The notes below the pieces were generated by a model. The model saw only the letters and a program-made list of their open reading frames with translations, did no database searches and was not told the origin of the DNA. A stretch of 12,370 nt of DNA from Alphaproteobacteria bacterium (GTDB lineage Bacteria; Pseudomonadota; Alphaproteobacteria; Rhizobiales; Aestuariivirgaceae), in contig JAJRRZ010000050.1 of the NCBI GenBank assembly GCA_024279045.1, positions 1 to 12,370 on the forward strand, in the 5' to 3' direction. Numbering within the stretch: the first letter of the stretch is position 1; every line of letters begins with the position of its first letter. Shown here one piece after another: positions 6,047 to 12,370 of the stretch. Position numbers and translations under genes: made by a program.

Positions 6047-6516
6047 GCATCATCGCCGACATCGAGCAGCAGATGGTGGATGCGCTCAAGGACGCCCTGC
6101 CATCCGCCGCCTACATCGCCGCCTTTCCCGATGATGCCGGTGATTTCGACCTGGCCCGCTACGAGCTGGCGGCGCTGGTGCACTACGCCGGCAGCCGCTT
6201 CGATGCGCCGCGCAGCCTCTCCGAGCCGGGCCGGCAGGATCGCGATCTGCGCTTTGCCGTGCTGCTGTATGTGCGCGGGCTGCGCGGCCCGGCGGGCAGC
6301 TACGCGGCGCTGGAGAGCATCCGCCAGGCGCTGCAGAACCGCCGCTTCGCCGGCAGCCTGCCGGCCCGGATGGTGGCCGATCGCCTGGCCGGCGAGGAGG
6401 CCGGCATCTGGCAGTGGGAGGTGGAAGTGTCCGTGCCCGCGCCGGCGGTGGCGGCGCATCAGATCCGCCCGCGCACTGGCGGGCCACTGACGTTCACGCA
6501 AGGAGATGGAGCATGA
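6043..6516 (+). CDS. Mu gp37-like protein (DUF1834), neck or tail terminator
   Basis: The 157-residue protein starts at ATG 6043, whose start overlaps the gp36-like stop (ATGA), with GGAGG at 6032-6036. It begins MSIIADIEQQMVDALKDALP and contains LARYELAALVHYAGSRFDAP, LRFAVLLYVRGLRG and a C-terminal WQWEVEVSVPAPAVA. This order of helix then mixed sheet fits the Mu gp37/DUF1834 family, which by its position in phage genomes is a head-tail completion or tail-terminator protein. An upstream in-frame ATG at 6031 is possible but has no better ribosome site. It overlaps the next gene by four bases. Confidence 0.8.
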   Translation: MSIIADIEQQMVDALKDALPSAAYIAAFPDDAGDFDLARYELAALVHYAGSRFDAPRSLSEPGRQDRDLRFAVLLYVRGLRGPAGSYAALESIRQALQNRRFAGSLPARMVADRLAGEEAGIWQWEVEVSVPAPAVAAHQIRPRTGGPLTFTQGDGA

Positions 6517-6725
6517 AGACCTATCGCTGGATCGGCCCGGTGCAGCACCTCACGCTCACCCACGAGGGGCGGGAGATCGAGGTGCGGCTGATCACGGGCC
6601 GGCAGGTGGAGCTGCCGGAGGAGCATCCCACCGTGCAGTGCTGGGTGGCCACCGGCCACCTGCAGGAGATCGAGACGCCCAACCGCCGCGGGCGCAAGAG
6701 CAAGGAGGTGAACACCGATGCCTGA
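6513..6725 (+). CDS. Small phage protein between gp37-like and sheath genes (gp38-position)
   Basis: The 70-residue product starts at ATG 6513 with AAGGAG at 6500-6505, and the ATGA overlap with the previous stop. It reads MKTYRWIGPVQHLTL at the N-terminus, followed by REIEVRLITGRQVELPEEHP and a short V-x-x-WVATGHLQEI strand. This is a common small beta-rich phage protein found just before sheath genes, of unknown function. The C-terminus is basic (NRRGRKSK). The longer upstream extension of this frame, back into the gp37-like gene, is not needed. The gene overlaps the sheath start by eight bases. Confidence 0.7.
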   Translation: MKTYRWIGPVQHLTLTHEGREIEVRLITGRQVELPEEHPTVQCWVATGHLQEIETPNRRGRKSKEVNTDA

Positions 6726-8034
6726 CGCCACCTATTTCGGCCCGGAGATCGTCGAGCGCGACATCGGCGGCGAGCTGGTGCGCGAGCTGAAATACGCCAC
6801 CGTCTTCCTGGTGGGCACCGCGCCGGTGCACGAGGCCCATGCCGACGCCGCGGCGCGCGCCGAATACATCAACAGGCCCGTCATCATCCGCCGGCGCGAG
6901 GATGCCGCTGCGGCCTTCGGCCCCTGGCGCGACGGCTATACCATCCCGCAGGCGCTGGATGCCATCTTCGACCATGCCGGGCCTGCCGGCATCGGCACCA
7001 TCGTGGTGGTCAACGTCTTCGACCCCGACCAGCACAAGGATGGCTCCGGCAATCCCGACCCCGCATCCGTGACCAATCTGGACATCATCGGCCAGTTCGC
7101 CGCCGATGGCTCACCGTCCGGCCTGAAGTGGGCCTATGCGTGCTTCCAGCTCTTCGGCTGGTTCCCGAAGTTCCTGCTGGCGCCGGGCTACAGCCTCGCC
7201 ACCGGCGTGCGAGCGGAGCTGGAGACCATCGCCCAGCGCATCCGCGCGCACTTCTTCCTGGATGCGCCGCATGGCGTGTCCGTGCAGCAGGTCATCGAGG
7301 CGCGCGGGCCGAACGGCAGTTTCGACTTCCAGAGCAACCTCTTCGAGGCCGTGGGCTGCTATCCGCACGTGATGGTGGTCAACCTGGATGACACCTCGCC
7401 CCTGGCCGGCCAGCCGGTGGCCCAGCCCTTCAGCCCGCGGCTGGCTGGCGTGTGGCTGCGCTCCATCATGGACTACGGGCCGCATCACAGCCCGTCGAAC
7501 CGGCCTATCCTGGGCATCGAGGAGATGGCCCAGAAGATCACCTACATCCCCGGCGATGCATCTTCCGACGCACAGCTGCTGCGCGGGGCCGGCGTGGTAA
7601 CGGCGGAAGAGCGCTGGGGCAAGGGGCCGCACACCGCCGGCAACCGCGCACTGGCCTATCCGACCAAAACCGACATGCGCAACTTCCTGCACGTGCTGCT
7701 GCTGCAGCACATCATGGACGAGGCCGTGCTGTTCTTCCTGGACGAGTGGAAGGACAGGAATGCGAACCCCGCCAACATCGAGATGATCGAGGATCGCATC
7801 AATGCCTACCTCGGCAGCAAGAAGGTGGGCGATGATCCGTGGATCTACGATGGCCGCTTCTGGTTCGACCGGCAGAAGACCACGCCGGAAAGTATCGCCG
7901 ACGGCCACCTGTTCTGGAAGCTGGACTGGGCGCCGGTGGGCATCATGGAGCGCCTGACCGTGGAGCGCTGGATCAACATCGAGCTGATCCGCGATCCGCT
8001 GGGCCTGGCGCAGGCCGAGCAGCCCAACGTCTGA
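6718..8034 (+). CDS. Contractile tail sheath protein (Mu gpL / P2 FI-like)
   Basis: The 438-residue product starts at ATG 6718 after AAGGAGG (6702-6708). It has typical sheath features: an N-terminal strand with VFLVGTAP, a central GIGTIVVVNVFDPDQH segment, a large variable middle, and the conserved C-terminal half. That half carries TAEERWGKGPHTAGN, a long helix around FLHVLLLQHIMDEAVLFF, MIEDRINAYLGSKKVG, and a final RLTVERWINIELIRD strand. Sheath subunits stack around the tail tube and contract on infection, so the phage is a myovirus. Length is within the usual 380-500 range. It is followed by the tube gene, the standard order in both Mu and P2. Confidence 0.9.
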   Translation: MPDATYFGPEIVERDIGGELVRELKYATVFLVGTAPVHEAHADAAARAEYINRPVIIRRREDAAAAFGPWRDGYTIPQALDAIFDHAGPAGIGTIVVVNVFDPDQHKDGSGNPDPASVTNLDIIGQFAADGSPSGLKWAYACFQLFGWFPKFLLAPGYSLATGVRAELETIAQRIRAHFFLDAPHGVSVQQVIEARGPNGSFDFQSNLFEAVGCYPHVMVVNLDDTSPLAGQPVAQPFSPRLAGVWLRSIMDYGPHHSPSNRPILGIEEMAQKITYIPGDASSDAQLLRGAGVVTAEERWGKGPHTAGNRALAYPTKTDMRNFLHVLLLQHIMDEAVLFFLDEWKDRNANPANIEMIEDRINAYLGSKKVGDDPWIYDGRFWFDRQKTTPESIADGHLFWKLDWAPVGIMERLTVERWINIELIRDPLGLAQAEQPNV

Positions 8035-8049
8035 GAAAGGAGCTGAGCA

Positions 8050-8571
8050 ATGCCCATGCACATCAGGCGGCACGCCCGCATCACCAACGCCACCGTTTAC
8101 CTGGAGGACAACTCGCTGGTCGGCATCGCCCGCGAGATCCAGCTGCCGAAGTTGGAATGGCACGAGGTGGAGCACGAAAGCCTCGGCCAGGTGGCCGTGT
8201 TCAAGACCCCGGCGCGCGCCCTGCAGGCGCTGGAGGGCTCCATCACTTGGGAGGCCATCGACCCGGACATCGCCCGGCGCACGCTCGATCCGTCCCGCGC
8301 CATCACCTTCCAGGTGCATCACGAGCAGGACGTGTGGGATGCCGACGGCTTCAGCGCCGGCGAGAGTGTGACCATCGTTACCATCATGCGCCTGCTGTTC
8401 AAGGGCGGCGAGCTGGAGGCGCTGAAGAATTCCGAGCAGGCTGGCTTTCAGCAGGAGTTCACCTGCACCCGCCTGGTGCAGCGCGTGCATAGTGAGAATA
8501 CGCCGCTCATCGAGGTGGATGTGTTCGCAAACAGCGTGAAGGTCAATGGCGAAGAGGTCTTCGGGAGGTAA
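8050..8571 (+). CDS. Major tail tube protein (P2 FII / Mu gpM-like)
   Basis: The 173-residue protein begins at ATG 8050 with AAAGGAG at 8036-8042. It matches P2 FII-type tubes in length and layout: an N-terminal NATVYLEDNSLVGIAREIQL strand pair, EWHEVEHESLGQVAVF, a mid region with ALEGSITWEAI, then FQVHHEQDVWDADG and a C-terminal strand ending VNGEEVFGR. Tube subunits form the rigid inner channel through which DNA passes. It follows the sheath gene by 15 bases and precedes the tail assembly chaperone gene, the standard P2-type order. Confidence 0.85.
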   Translation: MPMHIRRHARITNATVYLEDNSLVGIAREIQLPKLEWHEVEHESLGQVAVFKTPARALQALEGSITWEAIDPDIARRTLDPSRAITFQVHHEQDVWDADGFSAGESVTIVTIMRLLFKGGELEALKNSEQAGFQQEFTCTRLVQRVHSENTPLIEVDVFANSVKVNGEEVFGR

Positions 8572-8574
8572 TCC

Positions 8575-8916
8575 ATGAGCGAGAAGAAATCCGTCATCGA
8601 ACGCCTGAAGGCCTACCGCGACGCCCATGAGGGCGAGGCGGAGCTGGAGCTGCCGCGCACCGGGGTGGTGGCACGCTGGCCGAAGTTCATGAGCCACGGC
8701 GCCTGGCAGAAGGCGCTGCGCCTGGCCCAGGGCGACTTTGCCCGCGCCCAGGTGCTCTACATCGTCGGCAACGTCAGCTTCGACGGCGAGCGGCTGACGG
8801 AGGCCGACTACAACAGCCTGTTGCCGTTGGAGGATGCACTACAGCTCACCGCTGCGGTATTCGGCCAGCCGGAGGACGCCGAGCCGGGGGAAGCGGCGGG
8901 AAAGCCGGCGGCCTGA
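8575..8916 (+). CDS. Tail assembly chaperone, short form (P2 gpE / lambda gpG-like role)
   Basis: The zero-frame product is 113 residues from ATG 8575 (GGGAGG at 8563-8568) to TGA 8914-8916. It begins with a charged helix (MSEKKSVIERLKAYRDAH), has a short strand block (LELPRTGVVARWPKF) and a helical body (LPLEDALQLTAAVFG), then an Ala/Gly/Glu-rich tail. This is the usual form of the upstream chaperone made in excess, which coats the tape measure during tail assembly. Close to its end lies a G GGA AAG slippery heptamer, and an open -1 frame continues beyond the stop. The position between tube and tape measure genes is diagnostic for tailed phages. Confidence 0.82.
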   Translation: MSEKKSVIERLKAYRDAHEGEAELELPRTGVVARWPKFMSHGAWQKALRLAQGDFARAQVLYIVGNVSFDGERLTEADYNSLLPLEDALQLTAAVFGQPEDAEPGEAAGKPAA

Positions 8917-9071
8917 GCGACCTGGCCGCCCATGCCTATCTCGTCAACGCCGGCTGGGATACCAGCGCGCTTGATGCGATGAGTGAGGCCGAGTTCCTGG
9001 CCGTGCTGCGCTCCCAGCAGGAGCTGGACGAGGCCCGCGCCGCCGCCCAGGCCAAGGCGATGGAGGAGTGA
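8575..9071 (+). CDS. Tail assembly chaperone, -1 frameshift extended form (E+E' / G-T type)
   Basis: Slippage at 8898-8904 would join residues 1-110 of the short chaperone to 55 residues read in the -1 frame from 8904 to TGA 9069-9071, giving about 165 residues. The extension begins AGGLSDLAAHAYLVNAGWDT and continues through ALDAMSEAEFLAVLRSQQEL to a charged Glu/Ala helix. It has no usable start of its own at the right place, so it looks like a true transframe extension. In lambda (G-T), P2 (E+E') and Mu (gp41), the long form is made as a small fraction and recruits tube subunits to the chaperoned tape measure. The event itself is inferred from sequence, not shown. Confidence 0.75.
8898..8930 (+). 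promoter_or_regulatory. Programmed -1 frameshift signal: G GGA AAG plus hairpin
   Basis: The zero-frame codons GCG GGA AAG place G GGA AAG (8898-8904) in the X XXY YYZ phase; the same heptamer is used by lambda gpG-T. Two bases later GGCGGCC (8907-8913) pairs perfectly with GGCCGCC (8924-8930) around a ten-base loop that contains the zero-frame stop. The short spacing is less than the usual 5-9 bases, so the hairpin's help is less certain than the slippery site. Confidence 0.78.
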
Positions 9072-9079
9072 AAACAGTG

Positions 9080-9150
9080 CCACCGCCCCGCGCCACCGCC
9101 CAGCAACTTTCAGATACAATCGGGGGCTGGGCGGGGGCGCGGGGCGGTGG
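9080..9150 (+). repeat. 25-bp inverted repeat (one mismatch) before the tape measure gene; 3' arm G-quadruplex-prone
   Basis: Bases 9080-9104 (CCACCGCCCCGCGCC, then A, then CCGCCCAGC) pair with 9126-9150 at 24 of 25 positions, the only mismatch being A9095 opposite G9135. The loop is 21 bases (9105-9125) and contains TACAAT. The stem is far longer than needed for a terminator and no T-run follows. The 3' arm plus the loop edge also has five G-runs (9122-9126, 9129-9131, 9133-9137, 9141-9144, 9149-9151) with loops of 1-4 bases, apart from a GG in the last. The ribosome site of the tape measure gene (GGGAG 9160-9164) lies ten bases after the arm. It may be an attenuator, an RNA-processing site or a mobile palindrome. 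Confidence 0.85.
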
Positions 9151-9171
9151 GTGGCAATCGGGAGATTTCTC

Positions 9172-11943
9172 ATGGCCCGAATGACGCTCTCCATCATCGC
9201 GCAGTTTCAGGATCGCGCCAGCCGTGGGCTGGAGACGCTCATGCGCCTGGGCCGCCAGCACGAGCGCATGCAGAAGGCCTATGGCCGCGCCAGCCAGGAT
9301 GCCGCCCGCGCTCAAGCGCGCCTGGCCCGCGCCAGTGGCGAGGCGGGACGCGCCATGGGCCGGGAGAGCGCCGCCGCCGCCCGTCTGCATGTTGCACTGG
9401 CGCGCGTCAATGCCATGATCCGCAAGCAGGCGAGCTTGCGCGAGCGCCTGCGCCGCGCTGGCTCGCTGGCCCGCGAGGGCGGCGGGCGCATCGGCAGGGC
9501 CGGGGCTATGGCCGCCGGCATCTATGCCTCCGTGCAGGCCACCGCGGCCTCCGCCGCCTCGCTGGTGGTGGGGCCTGCCGCGCAGGTGGAGGGTTACATG
9601 GTGCAGCTCGAAGCTTTGGAAGGCTCTGCTGCCAAGGCCAAGGCGGCCATGGGCTGGATCATGCAATTTGCCAGCAAGACCCCATTGGAGCTCAATCAAG
9701 TCATTGATGCATATGCCCAGCTGCGAACGTTTGGGCTCGACCCGACAAATGGCACAATGCAGGCGCTGGTGGATACGATGGCCATGAGCGGCAAGGGGGC
9801 TGAGCACCTCCAAGGCATTATCTTGGCGGTCGGTCAAGCCTGGACAAAGGGAAAGCTGCAGGGAGAAGAAGCGCTGCAGCTGATCGAACGTGGTGTTCCT
9901 GTCTGGGATCTGCTTTCGAAAGCCATGGGCAAGCCTGTACCGGTGATCCAGAAGTTGGCCAGCAAGGGCAAACTGGGGCGTGATGTCATCGCCAAGCTCA
10001 TTCAGCTCATGGGCCAGCGCGCCGCTGGTGCAAGCGAGAAATTCTCTCGCACCTGGAATGGCATGGTTACGAACCTCATGGACATGTGGTTCAAGTTCCG
10101 CCTCATGGTGGCCCAGGCCGGGGTGTTCGAGTTCATGAAGTCCAAACTGCAGTTCCTGCTAGAAACCTTCAATCGGCTGGAGGCCTCCGGCAAGCTGCAG
10201 AAAATCGCACAGGAAATCGCGGCCAGCATCATTCAGGGGCTCAAGGCCCTGTGGCAGTTCGGCCTGGGTGTCTGGGCCGTCCTGCAGAAGGTAGGTGCGG
10301 CGCTGAGCTGGGCGGCGGAGAAGCTGGGTGGCTGGAACAACCTGACCATGGTGCTCATGGCGCTGCCATTGGTGAATGTGCTGGCATCGTTCGTCTCCGG
10401 CCTCATGTTGCTGGGGCAGGCCATGATGATGATCATGCCCATATTCGCCATGTTGAAAGCCGCTGCCGTGGCGCTGTCTCCAGCCTTGGCCCTGCTGGCC
10501 ACGCCGGTGGGAATGGTGGTGGCCGGCATCGCGGCCATCGGTGCGGCCATTGCTGGCGTGATCTGGTATTTCGATTTGTGGCCGGCCATTGTCTCGACAG
10601 TGAGCGCCGCCTGGGAGGGTCTGAAGCAGGCAGGTAACGCGCTGGCCAGTTTCTTCTCGGCGCTGCCAGAGCGCATCTCTGCCGCATGGCAGGCCTTCAA
10701 GCAGTGGCTGGCCCAGCCCTTCGATCCGTTCCCCGGCCTGCGTCAGCGTGTGCAGGCCGTCATCACCATGCTGACGGCATTGCCGCAACAGGCCATGGCC
10801 GCGATCTCGCAGGTGATGGCGGCCATCCGCGGCCTGGACATCGGCGCGCTGATCAACCCGGTCAACTGGCCGGGAGTGATCATGCAGGGGCTGTCCACGG
10901 CGGTGGATAGCGTGCGTCGCGCGATCTCTTCGCTGGGGCTGGCCGATCTGATCGGGCGCATCGACTGGGGCGCCCTGCTGCCCACCGGCCTGCAATCCGC
11001 AATCTCGCAGGTGATGGCGGCCATTCGTGGTCTGGACATCGGCGCGCTGATCAACCCGGTCAACTGGCCGGGGGTGGTCATGCAGGGGCTGTCCACGGCG
11101 GTGGGTAGCGTGCGTCGCGCGATCTCTTCGCTGGGGCTGGCCGATCTGATCGGGCGCATCGACTGGGGCGCCCTGCTGCCCACCGGCCTGCAATCCGCGA
11201 TCTCTCAGGTGATGGCGGCCATCCGCGGGCTGGACATCGGGGCGCTGATCAATCCAGTCAACTGGCCAGCATTGCTGATGCAGGGGCTGCAGGCGGCCAT
11301 CGACATGGTGCGGCAGGCTTTCGCAGGCATCGATCTGTTCCAGGCCGGGCTGAAGGCCTTGCAGAGCTTCTGGAACGGCATGAAGTCCGTGATGAAGGGG
11401 CTGGCCAGCTGGGCCAGGCGCAAGCTGGCCAGCATCTTCACCCTGCCAGGCTGGGCAAAAGGCTGGTTCGGCGGCAGCAAGCAGCCCGCCGCGCAGCCGC
11501 AGGCGCGCGCATCCGGTGGGGCATTCGCCCGCGGGCCGTTGCTGGTGGGCGAGCGCGGCCCGGAGCTCATCTACGCCAGCCGCGCCGGCTGGGTGGCGCA
11601 CAACGACAACCTGCGCCGTCTGCACGACCTGGCGCAACGCACCGCTGCCTCGCTGGCCGCCGTCGGCATGGCCGGGCACATCATGACCGGCAGCGCTGCG
11701 CTGGCCCAGCCGCAGATCACGCCCATCTCGCCATCGCCGGCGGCCATTGCCGCGCAACCGGCCCGTGCTGGCCAGTCCGGTGGCAGGGGCGAGACGCGCA
11801 TAGAAGTGCGCTACGCACCGCAAATCACCGTGCACGGCAATGCCGATGCCGGACAGCTCCGCCAGGCGCTGGATGCGCATCTTGATGACCTGCTGGAGCG
11901 GCTGGAGCGCCGTCAGCGCGAGCGAGCGCGGCTGGAATTCTGA
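9172..11943 (+). CDS. Tail tape measure protein
   Basis: This 923-residue protein starts at ATG 9172 after GGGAG (9160-9164); the frame is open further upstream, but that part overlaps the chaperone extension and lacks a ribosome site. Residues ~10-115 form an Ala/Arg-rich coiled coil. Residues ~140-290 are the conserved tape measure domain (MVQLEALEGSAAKAKAAMGW, FASKTPLELNQVIDAYAQLR, QLIERGVPVWDLLSKAMGKP). A long hydrophobic stretch at about 390-473 probably inserts in the host membrane during DNA entry. Three tandem 66-residue repeats start at residue 545. The C-terminus has the common GPLLVGERGPELIYASRAGW motif. The protein sets tail length and plugs the tube. GC content falls to about 47% in places within the tape measure domain, against over 70% just upstream, suggesting mosaic exchange. 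Confidence 0.92.
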   Translation: MARMTLSIIAQFQDRASRGLETLMRLGRQHERMQKAYGRASQDAARAQARLARASGEAGRAMGRESAAAARLHVALARVNAMIRKQASLRERLRRAGSLAREGGGRIGRAGAMAAGIYASVQATAASAASLVVGPAAQVEGYMVQLEALEGSAAKAKAAMGWIMQFASKTPLELNQVIDAYAQLRTFGLDPTNGTMQALVDTMAMSGKGAEHLQGIILAVGQAWTKGKLQGEEALQLIERGVPVWDLLSKAMGKPVPVIQKLASKGKLGRDVIAKLIQLMGQRAAGASEKFSRTWNGMVTNLMDMWFKFRLMVAQAGVFEFMKSKLQFLLETFNRLEASGKLQKIAQEIAASIIQGLKALWQFGLGVWAVLQKVGAALSWAAEKLGGWNNLTMVLMALPLVNVLASFVSGLMLLGQAMMMIMPIFAMLKAAAVALSPALALLATPVGMVVAGIAAIGAAIAGVIWYFDLWPAIVSTVSAAWEGLKQAGNALASFFSALPERISAAWQAFKQWLAQPFDPFPGLRQRVQAVITMLTALPQQAMAAISQVMAAIRGLDIGALINPVNWPGVIMQGLSTAVDSVRRAISSLGLADLIGRIDWGALLPTGLQSAISQVMAAIRGLDIGALINPVNWPGVVMQGLSTAVGSVRRAISSLGLADLIGRIDWGALLPTGLQSAISQVMAAIRGLDIGALINPVNWPALLMQGLQAAIDMVRQAFAGIDLFQAGLKALQSFWNGMKSVMKGLASWARRKLASIFTLPGWAKGWFGGSKQPAAQPQARASGGAFARGPLLVGERGPELIYASRAGWVAHNDNLRRLHDLAQRTAASLAAVGMAGHIMTGSAALAQPQITPISPSPAAIAAQPARAGQSGGRGETRIEVRYAPQITVHGNADAGQLRQALDAHLDDLLERLERRQRERARLEF
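10804..11318 (+). repeat. In-frame 198-bp tandem repeat in the tape measure gene (2 full copies plus partial third)
   Basis: Copy 1 spans 10804-11001, copy 2 11002-11199, and a partial third starts at 11200. The period is exactly 198 bases, or 66 codons. Copies 1 and 2 differ at 7 of 198 positions by my count, mostly third bases; the two amino acid changes are I to V and D to G. The third copy is close to the others up to about 11289 and then diverges. Each copy begins ISQVMAAIRGLDIGALINPV and ends IDWGALLPTGLQSA. Confidence 0.95.
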
Positions 11944-11956
11944 CGGGAGGTGATTG

Positions 11957-12370
11957 ATGAGCGCATTCGCGTATCTGGGCGACATCATCCTGGGGCTCGA
12001 TGTGATGACCGGGCCGGTCGGCTCCGAGGAGGAGCTGGCCAACACCATCAATCAGCACAGGATAGTGCGCGGCAAGCCGGTGCTGCAGGACGCGGGCGAG
12101 GAGAACGACCGCCGCAGATTCCGCTTCTTCTTCGACGAGACGTTCTGCGACGTGGCTGCGCAATATGCCCGCCTGCGTGCGGCCCGGGCCAGCCGCGAGG
12201 CGCTGCCCCTGGTGCATGGCAACGGGGCATACCTGGGCAAGCGCTACGTGGTGCAATCCGTGCGCATCACGCACAAGAAGGCCACCGCCGCCGGCGCGCC
12301 GGTGCGCATCGAGGGCGAGATCGAGCTGATCGAGGCCCCGGGCGGCAGCTTCACGCTGGGCGGCATTCTC
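11957..12370 (+). CDS. P2 gpU-like tail protein (partial, runs off window)
   Basis: The frame opens at ATG 11957, preceded by GGGAGGTGA (11945-11953), and is still open at the window end after 138 codons. It starts MSAFAYLGDIILGLDVMTGP and contains INQHRIVRGKPVLQDAGEEN, FRFFFDETFCDVAAQYARLR, LVHGNGAYLGKRYVVQSVRI and IEGEIELIEAPGGSF. This is the layout of the P2 gpU tail protein family (small N-terminal strand, GKP-x-LQ-x-G, a helix, then G-x-YLG-x-W/Y strands). P2 gpU is a tail terminator/completion protein encoded just after the tape measure gene, as here. It implies that P2 X- and D-like tail genes follow outside the window. A start a few codons later is possible. Confidence 0.85.
   Translation, partial: MSAFAYLGDIILGLDVMTGPVGSEEELANTINQHRIVRGKPVLQDAGEENDRRRFRFFFDETFCDVAAQYARLRAARASREALPLVHGNGAYLGKRYVVQSVRITHKKATAAGAPVRIEGEIELIEAPGGSFTLGGIL

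Noticed and set aside
7111..8697. A long minus-strand frame (528 codons) opposite the sheath, tube and chaperone genes
   Set aside because: Same shadow composition; it spans three well-supported genes on the other strand.
9080..9150. Reading the long inverted repeat as a rho-independent terminator
   Set aside because: There is no T-run after the 3' arm, and a terminator here would cut off the essential tape measure gene in the same operon.
8983..9171. Upstream extension of the tape measure frame to 8983
   Set aside because: It overlaps the chaperone -1 extension and crosses the 25-bp inverted repeat. ATG 9172 has a proper ribosome site and gives the usual N-terminus.
10159..12051. A 630-codon minus-strand frame opposite the tape measure gene
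   Set aside because: It mirrors the tape measure repeats in antisense and has no independent signal.

Overview
The window is a stretch of a prophage in a high-GC bacterium, most likely a proteobacterium. The structural genes are very GC-rich, have strong AGGAGG-type ribosome binding sites and often overlap by a few bases. They follow the Mu-like head order: virion morphogenesis (gpG-like) remnant, protease with nested scaffold (gpI/Z-like), decoration protein, major capsid, then gp35-, gp36-, gp37- and gp38-like connector genes. A P2/Mu-type contractile tail block follows: sheath, tube, frameshifted tail assembly chaperones, tape measure and a gpU-like tail protein that runs off the window. 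This points to a myovirus with a Mu-like head and a P2-like tail, similar in plan to BcepMu-like phages. The host species cannot be named from the sequence.

Layout. Bases 1-219 are the right end of an IS5-family-like insertion sequence, with the last 35 codons of its transposase. It sits inside the gpG-like gene, of which only the C-terminal ~36 codons (221-331) remain here. Bases ~332-2873 break the expected head-gene order with a lower-GC cargo segment. It holds a D12-class (Dam-like) adenine methyltransferase on the plus strand and a ParB-like protein on the minus strand; the two are convergent and overlap by 21 bases. From 2874 to the end every gene is on the plus strand and the genes are tightly packed, as in a late structural operon.

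The most notable signals are these. (1) The methyltransferase is split between two frames exactly at an A AAA AAG heptamer, the classic -1 slippery sequence; the catalytic DPPY motif can only be reached through a -1 shift or an A-tract length change. (2) A lambda-type G GGA AAG slippery site lies in the tail chaperone gene, followed by a GC-rich hairpin. (3) A 25-bp inverted repeat with one mismatch, whose 3' arm is also a strong G-quadruplex motif, lies directly before the tape measure gene. (4) The tape measure gene carries an in-frame tandem repeat of exactly 198 bp (66 residues), which would change tail length. (5) A scaffold start is nested inside the protease gene, and a hairpin holds the protease Shine-Dalgarno sequence.

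How it works together: protease and scaffold build and mature the procapsid, the capsid and decoration proteins form the shell, the gp35-38-like proteins join head to tail, and the sheath, tube, chaperones, tape measure and gpU-like proteins build the contractile tail. The methyltransferase/ParB pair is cargo that probably serves DNA modification or phage-host conflict rather than virion assembly. The IS insertion in the gpG-like gene suggests that this prophage no longer makes normal particles unless the function is supplied elsewhere.
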